The notes under the pieces were generated by a model. That model worked only from the letters and a program-made list of their open reading frames with translations, had not been told where the DNA came from and ran no database searches. A program made the translations under genes and the position numbers. From the NCBI RefSeq assembly GCF_963678835.1, contig NZ_OY787469.1:3534001-3598000 (forward strand): 64,000 nt of DNA, given 5' to 3'. The stretch comes from an uncultured Desulfuromonas sp. (GTDB lineage: Bacteria > Desulfobacterota > Desulfuromonadia > Desulfuromonadales > Desulfuromonadaceae). Shown one piece after another: positions 1 to 8,376 of the stretch (the first letter of the stretch is position 1; the number at the start of each line of letters is the position of its first letter).

Positions 1-306
1 GTCGAGGTCTGCATAGCCGGTCAACATCACGCGCAAAGCAGCTGGCGCCCGTTCCTTGGCCTGCTGTAAAAATTCCACCCCCGTCATCTCGGGCATGCGT
101 TGGTCGGAAAAAATCAGCGCAACACGATCAATCTCAAACTCTGATAAAAGTTGCAGAGCTTCCGCTCCGGAAGAAGCGATCTCAACCTCGCACTCCTCGT
201 CCATCAATAACCGTCGCAACGCCCTTAAAATACTTGTCTCGTCATCGACACATAAGACGATGGGGCAGGACTCTTCCACCGTATCCGTTTGCTCAGAATC
301 AACCAT
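1..306 (-). CDS. Response regulator receiver protein, 5' part only (runs off the window)
   Basis: Reading the minus strand from the ATG at 306 gives 102 residues with no stop before the window edge, so only the N-terminal part is present. It is a CheY-like receiver: the acidic pair is in LCVDDETS (about residues 18-25), the phospho-acceptor Asp is in IFSDQRMPEMTG (about residues 66-77), and the segment ends at MLTGYADLD, the beta-4 Thr region. The DQRMP...GYADL wording is typical of RpfG/HD-GYP-linked receivers, but the output domain is outside the window. It should act in the cytoplasm, phosphorylated by a sensor kinase. A GAATGGCGC-type mobile element lies upstream of its start. The receiver assignment is secure; the output is unknown. 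Confidence 0.88.
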   Translation of the reverse strand, partial: MVDSEQTDTVEESCPIVLCVDDETSILRALRRLLMDEECEVEIASSGAEALQLLSEFEIDRVALIFSDQRMPEMTGVEFLQQAKERAPAALRVMLTGYADLD

Positions 307-436
307 AGGATCTTTTTCCTTTTACTTGAATCTGTCAATTAAACAAAAGAGACAGCAGCAAAAACAACTCAGAATTCATACAAAAAACGAACTGAACAGG
401 ACACGAGCACGCGGTTAAAAAACAACCTGTAGCCCC

Positions 437-605
437 GAATGGCGCAAAAAGCAGCAAAAACGGGACGGTCCCCGCACAGGGGCTGTCCCAGGCTTTTGCG
501 GTGCAAACCGCCACCGTTCCATGGCCCGTAAACATTTGGGACAGCCCCAGGTAGGGCTTGGGACAGTCCCGAGTTTACGACAGAATTGCTTAAACGAGCG
601 CCATG
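437..605. mobile_element. Non-autonomous TIR element, copy 1 (GAATGGCGC family)
   Basis: About 169 bp starting GAATGGCGC and ending GCGCCATG, so the ends are inverted. The flanks are the same 12 bases, ACCTGTAGCCCC, at 425-436 and 606-617, read as a target-site duplication. The interior is rich in nested palindromes (GGGAC/GTCCC types) and is shared with the copy at 55945-56126 and in part with 58541 and 60297. There is no coding capacity. It lies in the region upstream of the response regulator. Confidence 0.7.
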
Positions 606-742
606 ACCTGTAGCCCCCACAAATAGGCGACCAACATCAAGAACAAATTTTCAAGTGCTTGCTGCTTTAAGCACGACGGAAATCCCATTTTCAATAGACT
701 GCGAGACAACACGGGCTTCGGTCCTTCATCAAGCGGATGGCT

Positions 743-1108
743 TCAGCCATGCGCCCTTTTACGACGCTGCCTAAACAGGTCACACAGCTCACGCGCAAAA
801 GCACATTCGCACAGGTCATGGCGTGACTCTAATTTTCTCTTTTCGCGGCAGGAACGGGGACATTTCTCATCATAATCCCGATTTTGATCACAAACCGTTC
901 CACGATGTAGATCAAGAAAATCAGCTAGCTCCAGTGCCAAGGTTGAGTGACAACCCTCTTTTTGGTGGGTGAAAAAGAACAGGCCATACTCCAATTTGGC
1001 AAAATCTGCTTTGTAGCCATTCAGCTGCAAATGCAAATCTGCTAAAAAATCATCCCGCGTCTGCCATATTTCCTGACAACAGGGACAAATTTTAAACGGA
1101 ACCCGCAT
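743..1108 (-). CDS. Small Cys-rich protein, function unknown
   Basis: 121 residues if started at the ATG at 1108, which has an AGGGAAGG Shine-Dalgarno a few bases upstream; a GTG at 1114 is an alternative. The N-terminus carries a CPCC motif. Further Cys/His residues occur (GCHSTLALELADFLDLH, CPRSC, CECAFARELC), and the C-terminus is Arg/Lys rich. The pattern suggests a metal-binding or zinc-ribbon-like cytoplasmic protein. No family is recognised and no function is claimed. It has no signal peptide or membrane segment. It stands alone, with a 440-bp gap on its upstream side. Confidence 0.6.
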   Translation of the reverse strand: MRVPFKICPCCQEIWQTRDDFLADLHLQLNGYKADFAKLEYGLFFFTHQKEGCHSTLALELADFLDLHRGTVCDQNRDYDEKCPRSCREKRKLESRHDLCECAFARELCDLFRQRRKRAHG

Positions 1109-1552
1109 TATCACCTTCCCTCGACAACAGCACCTCTCAAGATAAATCTGAAGATGTTGAGGTCACATGATCTTTTGTCCGAGAACTGCGTTTGACAATT
1201 TTCGAAAAACACTCACACAACAATCGCGAGCGTTTCTCCATCAATCAACTGATGCAACTCTTATTTTATCATAAAAAAAAATCAATCCATTCAAAGTTCC
1301 ATTAAAACATCACCAGCAGTCATCAACGGAACCAAGGCAGGCAAAAGATTAAAGCTCTTCTGGCGCATGACAGCAGCCAATCCGTCAGTAAATTGACGAC
1401 CGATGTTTTTGTCTTGGAACTGCGATGGTATCCCTTCCTTGAGGTGGGACACAATGATTCTGGAGACCCTAAAAAGGGGAGAACTTACCAAAAGTGTAAT
1501 TTTGAGGTGAAAACGGGGAAATGATCCGCAACAGGAGGTTGCGGAAAAGGGG
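1109..1552. other. Intergenic stretch without a supported gene
   Basis: About 440 bases between the Cys-rich gene and the S24 repressor. A minus-strand reading frame crosses most of it, but it overlaps the 3' end of the repressor, has no Shine-Dalgarno and no recognisable protein features. A run of A near 1274 is the only notable composition feature. Confidence 0.4.
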
Positions 1553-2308
1553 TTAGAGATGGACGCCTGCCCAAACAACACGCCCGACAATGTCAAGAAT
1601 TGGCAGGGATTCGCTGCGGACAATTTGATCTTCATAGCGAGGATTGTCTGTTTTGACATGAATATCCCCATTCACCATTTTTTGCAAACGGCGAACGATC
1701 ACTTTTTCGTCTTGGCGTAAGGCAAAAATAGCATCTGCAGACAAGTCTGATTGATTCATATCAACCAGAACCAAGCTGCCGGCAGCAAAAGTCGGAGCCA
1801 TACTGTCTCCGGTGATACGTACCGAGAGCAGTTTGTCCACTTCAAACCCCTGATCAACAACCCAGTTCTGGAAAAAATCCATAAAGGTTTTGAAGGAAGA
1901 CAAGTTTGCGTAATCTCGGACAATACACGCGGGGCTAGTGTCATCACAGACGCCGCTGGGGCAATCTTCAACAAAAGGTTGGCAGGGTTTTTCGCCCCCC
2001 AGCAACAGCCACTGCGGACACACGTGCAATTGTTGACACATCGCGGCCAAAAAGCCGGCATCCGGCAGACTGATCCCTTTCTCATAGCGCCCAAGAGTAC
2101 TCTTACTGACACCAAAGCTTTGCGCAAAGTCAGGAAGTTTCTCTTTGCCGCGCAAAAAACGCAGCCGTTCTCCAATCGTTTTCAAAACGCCCTCCGTTGT
2201 CAAGTGCTCTATCAACGCGAAATCGTCGACCCGCCCCAACACGTAACGGGCCACCCACCTTTTCGCATTAAAGAAACCACTTGGCATCATGAACTTAGAC
2301 ATCTTCAT
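1553..2308 (-). CDS. XRE-family HTH repressor with S24 (LexA-like) C-terminal domain
   Basis: About 251 residues. After roughly 45 N-terminal residues comes an XRE helix-turn-helix (FAQSFGVSKSTLGRYEKG), then a linker with several Cys. The C-terminal domain is of the S24/LexA fold, with the nucleophile region ITGDSMAPT and a late VIVRRLQKM segment. In LexA and phage repressors the equivalent of the first Arg in VRRL is the catalytic Lys (VKRL); here it is Arg, so RecA-stimulated self-cleavage may be lost or altered. It probably acts as a DNA-binding repressor of phage or stress genes. The start is uncertain: TTG 2314, ATG 2308 or ATG 2302, none with a clear Shine-Dalgarno. Confidence 0.82.
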   Translation of the reverse strand: MKMSKFMMPSGFFNAKRWVARYVLGRVDDFALIEHLTTEGVLKTIGERLRFLRGKEKLPDFAQSFGVSKSTLGRYEKGISLPDAGFLAAMCQQLHVCPQWLLLGGEKPCQPFVEDCPSGVCDDTSPACIVRDYANLSSFKTFMDFFQNWVVDQGFEVDKLLSVRITGDSMAPTFAAGSLVLVDMNQSDLSADAIFALRQDEKVIVRRLQKMVNGDIHVKTDNPRYEDQIVRSESLPILDIVGRVVWAGVHL

Positions 2309-2638
2309 TGTCAACCATAACGGTCTTATTTATATCGCATTTTAACTTTCTATGACGATGAATTTAAACCACGGCGGGGTGAGAAGGCCGACTATAAAAG
2401 CACGTTCCTCAATGTCTATTATTCATATAACCATTTATAATCACCTAATAAAACAGATATAAATTAACGCCAACAGCCGAACAGACTCAAGACATTAGAC
2501 ATTATAATAAAACAATGAAAGCAACAGTTCGCTGTTTGCTTCACTTTCGTAAACAGGTTATGACTCCTATTAGAAAAACTGTTCCAATAAGAAGCAGCGG
2601 TTGTATCGCCCTATTGCATAGGCTTTTCTAATATCAAA

Positions 2639-2668
2639 CTTGACATATGTCATTTCTGGGCTATCATA
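2639..2668 (+). promoter_or_regulatory. Predicted promoter with overlapping palindromic operator
   Basis: TTGACA at 2640-2645, a 16-bp spacer and TATCAT at 2662-2667 form a good sigma-70-type promoter for the downstream HTH gene. The -35 is overlapped by the perfect 12-bp palindrome TGACATATGTCA (2641-2652). The same TGACA/TGTCA half-sites recur in the large inverted repeat at 3046-3100 just after the gene, which suggests one regulator binds on both sides. Confidence 0.5.
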
Positions 2669-2742
2669 AGCACAAGACTTTCAAAAATGAGGCACAAGCT
2701 CCATTACTGCCTATTTTTGTCATATTTTCTGTTGACTCTTTT

Positions 2743-3042
2743 ATGATGAACAGCGCTGCTATGACTAAAACACCTTTGCAAAAATTACTGTCCCTCCGCC
2801 GCATCAGTGCGACCCAGATTGCCAACGACACCGGCCTGGGCTATCACGCAGTACAAAAAACCATTAAAAATCAAAGACATAGTTCAAGGATCCGCAGTGC
2901 TATCGCCAAATACCTCGATCTTGACTATGACTATCTGTGGGGAGAGCAAGCGGCTGCCTATCTCAAGGAGCTGATCCGCAGTGAGATTGATAAGAAGACA
3001 GCGACAACTGCGCACCACCTCACCCAGAAATTTCTCGATTAG
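2743..3042 (+). CDS. Small helix-turn-helix DNA-binding protein
   Basis: About 99 residues from the ATG at 2743; ATG 2746 and 2761 are alternatives and none has a strong Shine-Dalgarno. The core reads as a Cro/XRE-type HTH: LLSLRRISATQIANDTGLGY followed by a recognition helix HAVQKTIKNQRHS. The tail holds DLDYDYLWGEQA, typical of small phage-type XRE regulators, and ends in a charged helix. The gene diverges from the S24 repressor across about 330 bp of AT-rich DNA, a repressor/Cro-like arrangement, but no phage structural genes follow. A palindromic site overlaps its predicted promoter, so autoregulation is plausible. Confidence 0.65.
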   Translation: MMNSAAMTKTPLQKLLSLRRISATQIANDTGLGYHAVQKTIKNQRHSSRIRSAIAKYLDLDYDYLWGEQAAAYLKELIRSEIDKKTATTAHHLTQKFLD

Positions 3043-3045
3043 CTG

Positions 3046-3100
3046 TTGCGATAAATGTTGACAGGTACGCATATGTCAGCCCTGTCAACATTTGTCGCAA
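3046..3100. repeat. Large inverted repeat, 20-bp arms (operator or terminator)
   Basis: The arms at 3046-3065 and 3081-3100 pair over 20 positions with one T/G wobble around a 15-base loop. The core AAATGTTGACAGG (3053-3065) is perfect. There is no T-run after the stem, so it is not a classical intrinsic terminator. The loop contains GCATATGTCA, echoing the TGACATATGTCA palindrome in the promoter of the preceding gene. Confidence 0.6.
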
Positions 3101-3194
3101 ACCATTAAAAACCAGACACGGTCCGACATTTTCACCCGTCGAACGGCATTAATGTTATGATGTGACCTTATTTCACTTGTGCGTGAGAAAAGGT

Positions 3195-4424
3195 ATGAAC
3201 CGCGTCAGTTGTCCTGATTGTGACCTCATCATTGAATTGCCGGCGCTTCGCGATGGCCAGCGTGCATTCTGTCCCCGGTGCAACCACCTGTTGACGCATC
3301 GGGCACACCGTGCTCTGGAGCGTTCAGCAGCCTTCGCCATGGCCGCGCTGATTTTTCTGGTCCTGGCTAACCTCTATCCGTTCCTCTCCTTTGAAGCCAG
3401 TGGTCGTGAACAAGTCATGACACTGCTGCAAAGCGCTCAGGAGTTGTATAAGACCGGCAGCCAGGTTCTGAGTTTTTTCGTTCTGGCATTCATTATCATC
3501 TTTCCCGGACTGATCCTCATCAGCCAGCTTCTTGTCCTGATGCCGATTGTGCTCAAAAAACGCCCGGTGATCGGTTGCCGGCTGTGGGCTCGTTTCATTT
3601 TTACCTTGGGGCCATGGAGCATGGCTGAAGTCTTCATTCTCGGTGTTCTGGCCAGCCTGACTAAGATCGCCAGCATAGCCACCATTGTGCTCGGGCTGTC
3701 GTTCTGGGCCTACGTGGCTTTTGCCTTGTGCTTTCTTATCGCCGTGACACGGCTCGACCGCTACCAGTTCTGGCGCATCATCCTGCCTTTTCCTTCACCG
3801 CAGGCTATCAGTGGCCAGACAGCAGCCACACAGGGGCTGGCCTATTGCCACATCTGCACACTGACCAGCCCGGAACATCTCAACCAATGCCCGCGCTGCG
3901 GTGCTACGCTGCATTACCGCACCCCTCAAAGCCTGCAACGCACGCTGGCCTGTCTGATCACGGCGGTGATCCTCTACCTGCCGGCCAATGTGCTGCCGGT
4001 CACCCACACCGACCAGTTCGGCAACAACACCGACAGCACCATTATCGGCAGCGCCATCATGATGTGGCAGCACGGCAGTTACCCGGTATCCCTGATCATC
4101 TTTATTGCCAGCATCCTGATCCCCTTGGCCAAACTGCTGGGCTTGTTCTGGCTGTGCTGGAGCGTTAACCGCCCCAACAGCCCATTGCCGCGCCAACGGA
4201 CCTCGCTGTACCGCATCACAGAATTTGTCGGCCGCTGGTCCATGGTCGATGTGTTTGTGGTCGCCATTCTCGTCGCTCTGGTTCAGCTCGGCGGCATTTT
4301 ATCCATTCGCCCCGGTCCGGCAGCACTGGCCTTTTCCGGGGTTGTCATCATTACCATGTTTGCTGCGGAGTCTTTTGACCCCCGGCTGATCTGGGATAAA
4401 TTTGAGGAGAGTTCCCGTGACTGA
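3195..4424 (+). CDS. pqiA: PqiA-family intermembrane lipid transport membrane protein
   Basis: 409 residues from the ATG at 3195, chosen because GAGAAAAGG precedes it (a GTG at 3162 is also in frame). It has two PqiA repeats. Each has a zinc ribbon (CPDC/CPRC near residues 6-29; CHIC/CPRC near 217-235) followed by about four hydrophobic segments, as in the inner-membrane PqiA/YebS proteins. In the known Pqi system, PqiA sits in the inner membrane and works with the MCE protein PqiB and lipoprotein PqiC to move lipids between envelope membranes. The next gene starts 8 bp before its stop, so the operon is translationally coupled. Confidence 0.9.
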   Translation: MNRVSCPDCDLIIELPALRDGQRAFCPRCNHLLTHRAHRALERSAAFAMAALIFLVLANLYPFLSFEASGREQVMTLLQSAQELYKTGSQVLSFFVLAFIIIFPGLILISQLLVLMPIVLKKRPVIGCRLWARFIFTLGPWSMAEVFILGVLASLTKIASIATIVLGLSFWAYVAFALCFLIAVTRLDRYQFWRIILPFPSPQAISGQTAATQGLAYCHICTLTSPEHLNQCPRCGATLHYRTPQSLQRTLACLITAVILYLPANVLPVTHTDQFGNNTDSTIIGSAIMMWQHGSYPVSLIIFIASILIPLAKLLGLFWLCWSVNRPNSPLPRQRTSLYRITEFVGRWSMVDVFVVAILVALVQLGGILSIRPGPAALAFSGVVIITMFAAESFDPRLIWDKFEESSRD

Positions 4425-6069
4425 AACGCAGGCTGTCATCTCTCAAAAAAAACGTTTCTCCATGGTGTGGATTGTCCCCATTGTCGCCGGGCTTCTCGGC
4501 GGTTGGATGGCTGTGCATAATTTCCAAACCCGTGGCCCACTGATCACCATTGAGTTTGTCAGCGCCGAAGGCATTGAGGCAGGAAAAACCCACATCAAAG
4601 CGTTAAGTGTTGATATTGGCCTGGTGAAAAGTGTCATGTTGAACAAGAAACGTGATGGCGTCCTTGTCACCGCCCAAATTCAAAAACAAAGCAGCGATCT
4701 GCTGCGTGACGACAGTCAATTCTGGGTGGTTCGCCCACGCATTGGCGCCAGCGGCATTTCCGGACTGAGCACCCTGCTCAGTGGAGCCTATATCGAACTC
4801 TCCCCCGGCAGCGGCGCCCCAGGCCATGATCATTTTAAAGGTCTGAACGAACCGCCCCTGACACCGGCTAACACACCGGGGTTACATGTGACCCTAGTCG
4901 GCACCGACCAAACCTCACTCAACTCCGGCGAACCGGTGCTGTATCGTGGTTTTGAGGTGGGTCGCGTTGAAAAAACCGCCTTTGACACCACTAAACGCCA
5001 GGTGCGTTTTTCCCTATTTATCAACGCCCCCTATGATGACCTGATTACCGAAAATACCCGGTTCTGGAATGCCAGCGGCATTGCCGTTAAAATGGATGCC
5101 CAAGGGGTCCGCCTCAACAGTGAATCCGTCGAATCGCTGTTGATCGGCGGGGTCTCGTTTGCCTTGCCGGAAAACCTTCCCCCCGGTGGCGCGGTGGAAG
5201 ACGGCCAGGAGTTTCTCCTTTACCCCGACAAAGAGAGCATCAACCACACCAGCTACAAACACACCGCAGACTATCTGCTGCTGTTTGACAGTTCGGTTCG
5301 TGGCTTGCTCCCCGGTGCTCCGGTGACCTACCGCGGTCTGGAGATCGGCAAGGTGGTGGGCATTTCTTTTGATTACCTGCCGGAGGAGAATCTCTACCTG
5401 GACAACGACTACAAAAGGGTTCCGGTTCTTATCCGTCTGACACCGGCGGCGCTCACCGGCAATGATACCCCGCAAACCATCGCAGCTATGCAACAACGCC
5501 TTGAAGACAGCATCGCCAAAGGGTTGCGCGCCACGCTGAAAACGGGCAATCTGCTGACCGGCAGCTTGTATATCTCACTGGATTTTCTTGATCATCCTCC
5601 GCAGGCAGAACTGCAACACATCGCTGGCTATGTTGTGCTGCCAACCCTGTCGGGCGGCTTTGACCAGATCCAGAATAAAATTACCCAGTTGCTCGATACC
5701 ATCAACAACCTGCCGTTAAAAGAAACCGTCCTCAGTGCCGACAACACCCTGAAAAGTATCGGTTCGGCAGCGACTCAAGCCAACCAGGTCCTTGCAGAGC
5801 TGGATCAACTTCTCGGCAACGAGAGCACCCAGAACCTCCCGGCTGATCTGCGAAACACTCTGCAGAACCTGCGGCACAACCTCAGTGGCCTGGCAGGTGA
5901 TTTCTCATCAGGCTCACCGTTCTATCGCAAGCTCAATGGCAACCTCGACCAGTTGCAGAAAACATTGCACAGTGTCGATCAGCTCAGTGTTCAACTGGCC
6001 ACCCAACCCAGTGAATTGCTCTTTTCCGATCCTCTGCCAGAGGATCCCTTGGCAGGAGATAACTTATGA
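4417..6069 (+). CDS. pqiB: PqiB-type MCE-domain protein
   Basis: 550 residues from the GTG at 4417, which has GAGGAG seven bases upstream; a TTG at 4402 is less likely. One N-terminal membrane anchor (about residues 16-33) is followed by three MCE/MlaD-like domains, visible as three repeats of a VxYRGxxVGxV-type motif (PVLYRGFEVGRV, PVTYRGLEIGKV). A helical C-terminal region contains NLPLKETVLSADNTLKSIG. In the family such proteins form hexameric tunnels through the periplasm that carry lipids. It overlaps pqiA by 8 bp and pqiC by 4 bp (ATGA). Confidence 0.9.
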   Translation: MTETQAVISQKKRFSMVWIVPIVAGLLGGWMAVHNFQTRGPLITIEFVSAEGIEAGKTHIKALSVDIGLVKSVMLNKKRDGVLVTAQIQKQSSDLLRDDSQFWVVRPRIGASGISGLSTLLSGAYIELSPGSGAPGHDHFKGLNEPPLTPANTPGLHVTLVGTDQTSLNSGEPVLYRGFEVGRVEKTAFDTTKRQVRFSLFINAPYDDLITENTRFWNASGIAVKMDAQGVRLNSESVESLLIGGVSFALPENLPPGGAVEDGQEFLLYPDKESINHTSYKHTADYLLLFDSSVRGLLPGAPVTYRGLEIGKVVGISFDYLPEENLYLDNDYKRVPVLIRLTPAALTGNDTPQTIAAMQQRLEDSIAKGLRATLKTGNLLTGSLYISLDFLDHPPQAELQHIAGYVVLPTLSGGFDQIQNKITQLLDTINNLPLKETVLSADNTLKSIGSAATQANQVLAELDQLLGNESTQNLPADLRNTLQNLRHNLSGLAGDFSSGSPFYRKLNGNLDQLQKTLHSVDQLSVQLATQPSELLFSDPLPEDPLAGDNL

Positions 6070-6623
6070 GATGTGCATCCTTTTATTTAACGGCTGTCAC
6101 GACTCTGGCCCTGTTACTCGTTGCCGGTTGCAGCACACCGACAACACCGAAAAGCCACTACTACCTCATCGCACCGGACTATCAGGCATCAGCCGCTCTC
6201 TCGCCACCTGCCACCATCAGTGTCGAATGCGCGCCCTACTTAAGCCAGGGAGGCCTTGTGGTTGAAAACGGCGACCAGACGATTGTCACGGCGCATTACC
6301 ACCGCTGGGCCGAACCGCTGCCAGCCATGATCTCCCGCTATCTCCAGCGTCAGTTGCAAAGCAACTTGCGCCCAGAGGCTACCCCGCCCGCCATCACCCT
6401 GTTGATTGACCGTTTTCATCGCCTCAATGACGGTACTGTGGTTTATAGTGGACAATGGTGGGTCCAAGGCGAAACACCTCAGGCATTCCGTTATCAGGAG
6501 CACCCGGCCTCCGCCGATTACGACAGCACCGTCGCCAGCCTGCACCACCTGCTCGATAAGCAGGCGATGACCCTGGTCATGACACTGGCTCCCGACACAC
6601 TGGCTAAAACGGAGACGCCATGA
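6066..6623 (+). CDS. pqiC: PqiC-type outer-membrane lipoprotein
   Basis: 185 residues. The N-terminus is a lipoprotein signal, hydrophobic through LALLLVAGC with the lipobox Cys at about residue 22. The mature part fits the PqiC/ABC-type transport auxiliary lipoprotein family (YYLIAPDY near the start, a conserved W, and a QxxQ-type helix in RYLQRQLQSNL). It should sit in the outer membrane as the periplasmic receiver for PqiB. It overlaps pqiB (ATGA, 6066-6069) and the following gene (6620-6623), so all four genes are one coupled operon. Confidence 0.85.
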   Translation: MRCASFYLTAVTTLALLLVAGCSTPTTPKSHYYLIAPDYQASAALSPPATISVECAPYLSQGGLVVENGDQTIVTAHYHRWAEPLPAMISRYLQRQLQSNLRPEATPPAITLLIDRFHRLNDGTVVYSGQWWVQGETPQAFRYQEHPASADYDSTVASLHHLLDKQAMTLVMTLAPDTLAKTETP

Positions 6624-7126
6624 ACGAAGAAACACCGCCATTGCTGCCACGGCTGCTAACCACGAATGCGCTGCGCGCCAACCTTAGCAAACACATGCAG
6701 CTCAACCAGATGGCCGACTCCAAGGCATCAATGATCCTTACCGTCTCATCGCTGGTTATCACCATTACCCTGACCCAATACGACCAACTGCATCTCTCAA
6801 CGGTGCTGATCCTTGCCGGGGCCGGCTTACTGGCCATTCTGTTTTCTATTCTGGCCATCATTCCGCCGCTACATGCCAGCGGACAGACCAACCTGTTTTA
6901 CTTTCGCTCGTTCTCCGAACTCAGCGAAGAGGAGTTCAGTACCCGTTTCAAACAGATCATTGCCGACAAAGACGCTCTGTACGATGCCTACCTGCATGAA
7001 ATCTATTACCTCGGCAAACATCGTCTAACCCGTAAATATGGTCTGATTCGCGATGGTTTGTGGTGCCTGTTGGGGGGACTCATCGGTGCGACACTCAGTG
7101 CCGTGATCCATCGCTTGCCCATGTGA
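6620..7126 (+). CDS. DUF5706 / Pycsar-effector-like membrane protein
   Basis: 168 residues. After a basic N-terminal helix comes HMQLNQMADSKASMILTV, matching the family signature around ADxKAS, followed by a hydrophobic helix (about residues 36-54), a second helix (about 60-82) and a C-terminal helix (about 148-165). This layout is that of DUF5706 proteins, the family annotated as the transmembrane effector of Pycsar cyclic-nucleotide antiphage systems. No uridylate/cytidylate cyclase gene is seen anywhere in the window. It is coupled to pqiC by a 4-bp overlap, which instead suggests a role linked to envelope lipid transport. The family call is good; the function in this operon is open. Confidence 0.75.
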   Translation: MNEETPPLLPRLLTTNALRANLSKHMQLNQMADSKASMILTVSSLVITITLTQYDQLHLSTVLILAGAGLLAILFSILAIIPPLHASGQTNLFYFRSFSELSEEEFSTRFKQIIADKDALYDAYLHEIYYLGKHRLTRKYGLIRDGLWCLLGGLIGATLSAVIHRLPM

Positions 7127-7239
7127 CACAAATATTTTATCGTGTTAACCATTGGGGATATGGGAAAACAAGCAATTCCATCAAAAAAATGAAAAAATGT
7201 CTAAAAAACTTGGTGAAAAATGCTAGAATAAAATTTACG

Positions 7240-7268
7240 CTCTAATGTTTTTCTAAAAAACATTAGAG
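7240..7268. repeat. Inverted repeat upstream of the HDOD gene
   Basis: CTCTAATGTTTTT (7240-7252) is the inverse of the A-rich segment ending CATTAGAG at 7268, giving a 12-14-bp stem with almost no loop. It lies between the pqi operon and the HDOD gene, 36 bases before the latter's start. It could be the pqi operon terminator or an operator for the next gene. Confidence 0.5.
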
Positions 7269-7303
7269 AACAATCTCTTAAGAATTCAGCCAGGAGTCCA
7301 TGC

Positions 7304-8143
7304 ATGGGGGATTCAATCAGCAACCATATCCGTAAAGTGCGCGAAATCTCTGCACCACCAGAGCAGTTTGGCCAACTGTTGCAGATGATCGGCGACGACA
7401 ACAGCGATCTCACAGAGCTGGTTACCCTGCTTGAACTCCATCCGTTTATTACCGCCCGCCTGCTACAGTGCGCCAACTCGGCCTATTTTCGTCAAGCCGG
7501 AGAGATCGATAACGTCCGCGATGCGGTTATCCGAGTTCTCGGTTTATCGCTCACCCGCAGCCTGACTCTGGCATTTCTGGTTTCCGACAGTTTCGACCTC
7601 AACAAGGTCAGCAATTTTGACGGCCATCGACATTGGTTTGTCGCCCTGGTCACCGCAACCATGGCCCGCGAAATGGCTCCGAGGCTCAAGAATCCGCTAG
7701 ACCAGGCCCCGGCATTGTACAGTGCCGGTATGCTGCACAACCTCGGCGTTGCCGCTCTGGCCCATTGCTTTCCGGAACAGATGAATCAGGCTCTGATGAC
7801 AGACACCGTCAGTCTGTCGGAGAAAACCCGCCGTCTGTTTCACCTCGACCACTATCAGGCGGGTGCCCTGTTGATCCGGAGCTGGAACCTACCCAAGACC
7901 ATTGTCGAACCGATTCTCCATCTGCGTAATCCCAATCTCCACGGGCCATCAGGATCGGCAGTCCAACTGATCCGCCTGTGCAGCAACCTGGCTAACCTGC
8001 TCTATAAAAAAGAATTCCACACCTTGAGAAATTATTCGGTCCCTCCCTCGTTCATGTCACGTATCTCTTTGGAAGAAAGTATCTTTTTCATTGAAGGACA
8101 GTGTCGCACTCTCGATGAGATCAGCCGGATGATGTCCCGATAA
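7304..8143 (+). CDS. HDOD-domain signalling protein
   Basis: 279 residues. The HDOD core is clear: LLELHPFITARLLQCANSAYF, DNVRDAVIRVLGL, the substituted HD-like segment LYSAGMLHNLGVAALAH, and LDHYQAGALLIRSWNLP. HDOD proteins resemble HD-GYP phosphodiesterases but lack the metal-binding residues; they act as signalling or regulatory proteins. No other domain is attached. The start at 7304 has CAGGAG upstream; another ATG four bases earlier is out of frame. The gene stands alone and ends in a strong terminator. Confidence 0.85.
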   Translation: MGDSISNHIRKVREISAPPEQFGQLLQMIGDDNSDLTELVTLLELHPFITARLLQCANSAYFRQAGEIDNVRDAVIRVLGLSLTRSLTLAFLVSDSFDLNKVSNFDGHRHWFVALVTATMAREMAPRLKNPLDQAPALYSAGMLHNLGVAALAHCFPEQMNQALMTDTVSLSEKTRRLFHLDHYQAGALLIRSWNLPKTIVEPILHLRNPNLHGPSGSAVQLIRLCSNLANLLYKKEFHTLRNYSVPPSFMSRISLEESIFFIEGQCRTLDEISRMMSR

Positions 8144-8170
8144 GAATTGCACCACCCTGCCACGACAAGA

Positions 8171-8210
8171 AAAGGCCCCGACGTTGAATTCTCAACGTCG
8201 GGGCCTTTTT
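8171..8210 (+). terminator. Strong rho-independent terminator after the HDOD gene
   Basis: A perfect 17-bp stem (8171-8187 with 8192-8208, core GGCCCCGACGTTGA) with an ATTC loop is followed by a T-run to 8210. It lies 27 bases after the HDOD stop codon. The A-run on the left could also let it work on the opposite strand. Confidence 0.93.
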
Positions 8211-8318
8211 CCTGTTACACGGACGCACACGTCTGCCACAACGAGTTACATGCTTTCAATCTATCACGCCACCCGACCGTGCCAAATCCATCTCGGCTCC
8301 TGCAGCGCTTTTCGCTTC

Positions 8319-8327
8319 TGTTATACT
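8319..8327 (+). promoter_or_regulatory. Extended -10 promoter candidate for ald
   Basis: TG at 8319-8320, one base, then TATACT at 8322-8327 forms an extended -10. No convincing -35 is seen. It lies 50 bases upstream of the alanine dehydrogenase start. Confidence 0.4.
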
Positions 8328-8376
8328 TTGAATCGGCCAAGTCAAGGCAATCAACGCACACATCAGGGAGATCATC

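Noticed and set aside
1291-1671. 126-codon minus-strand frame between the Cys-rich gene and the S24 repressor
   Set aside because: It overlaps the 3' end of the repressor in another frame, has no Shine-Dalgarno, and its composition is unlike a real protein.
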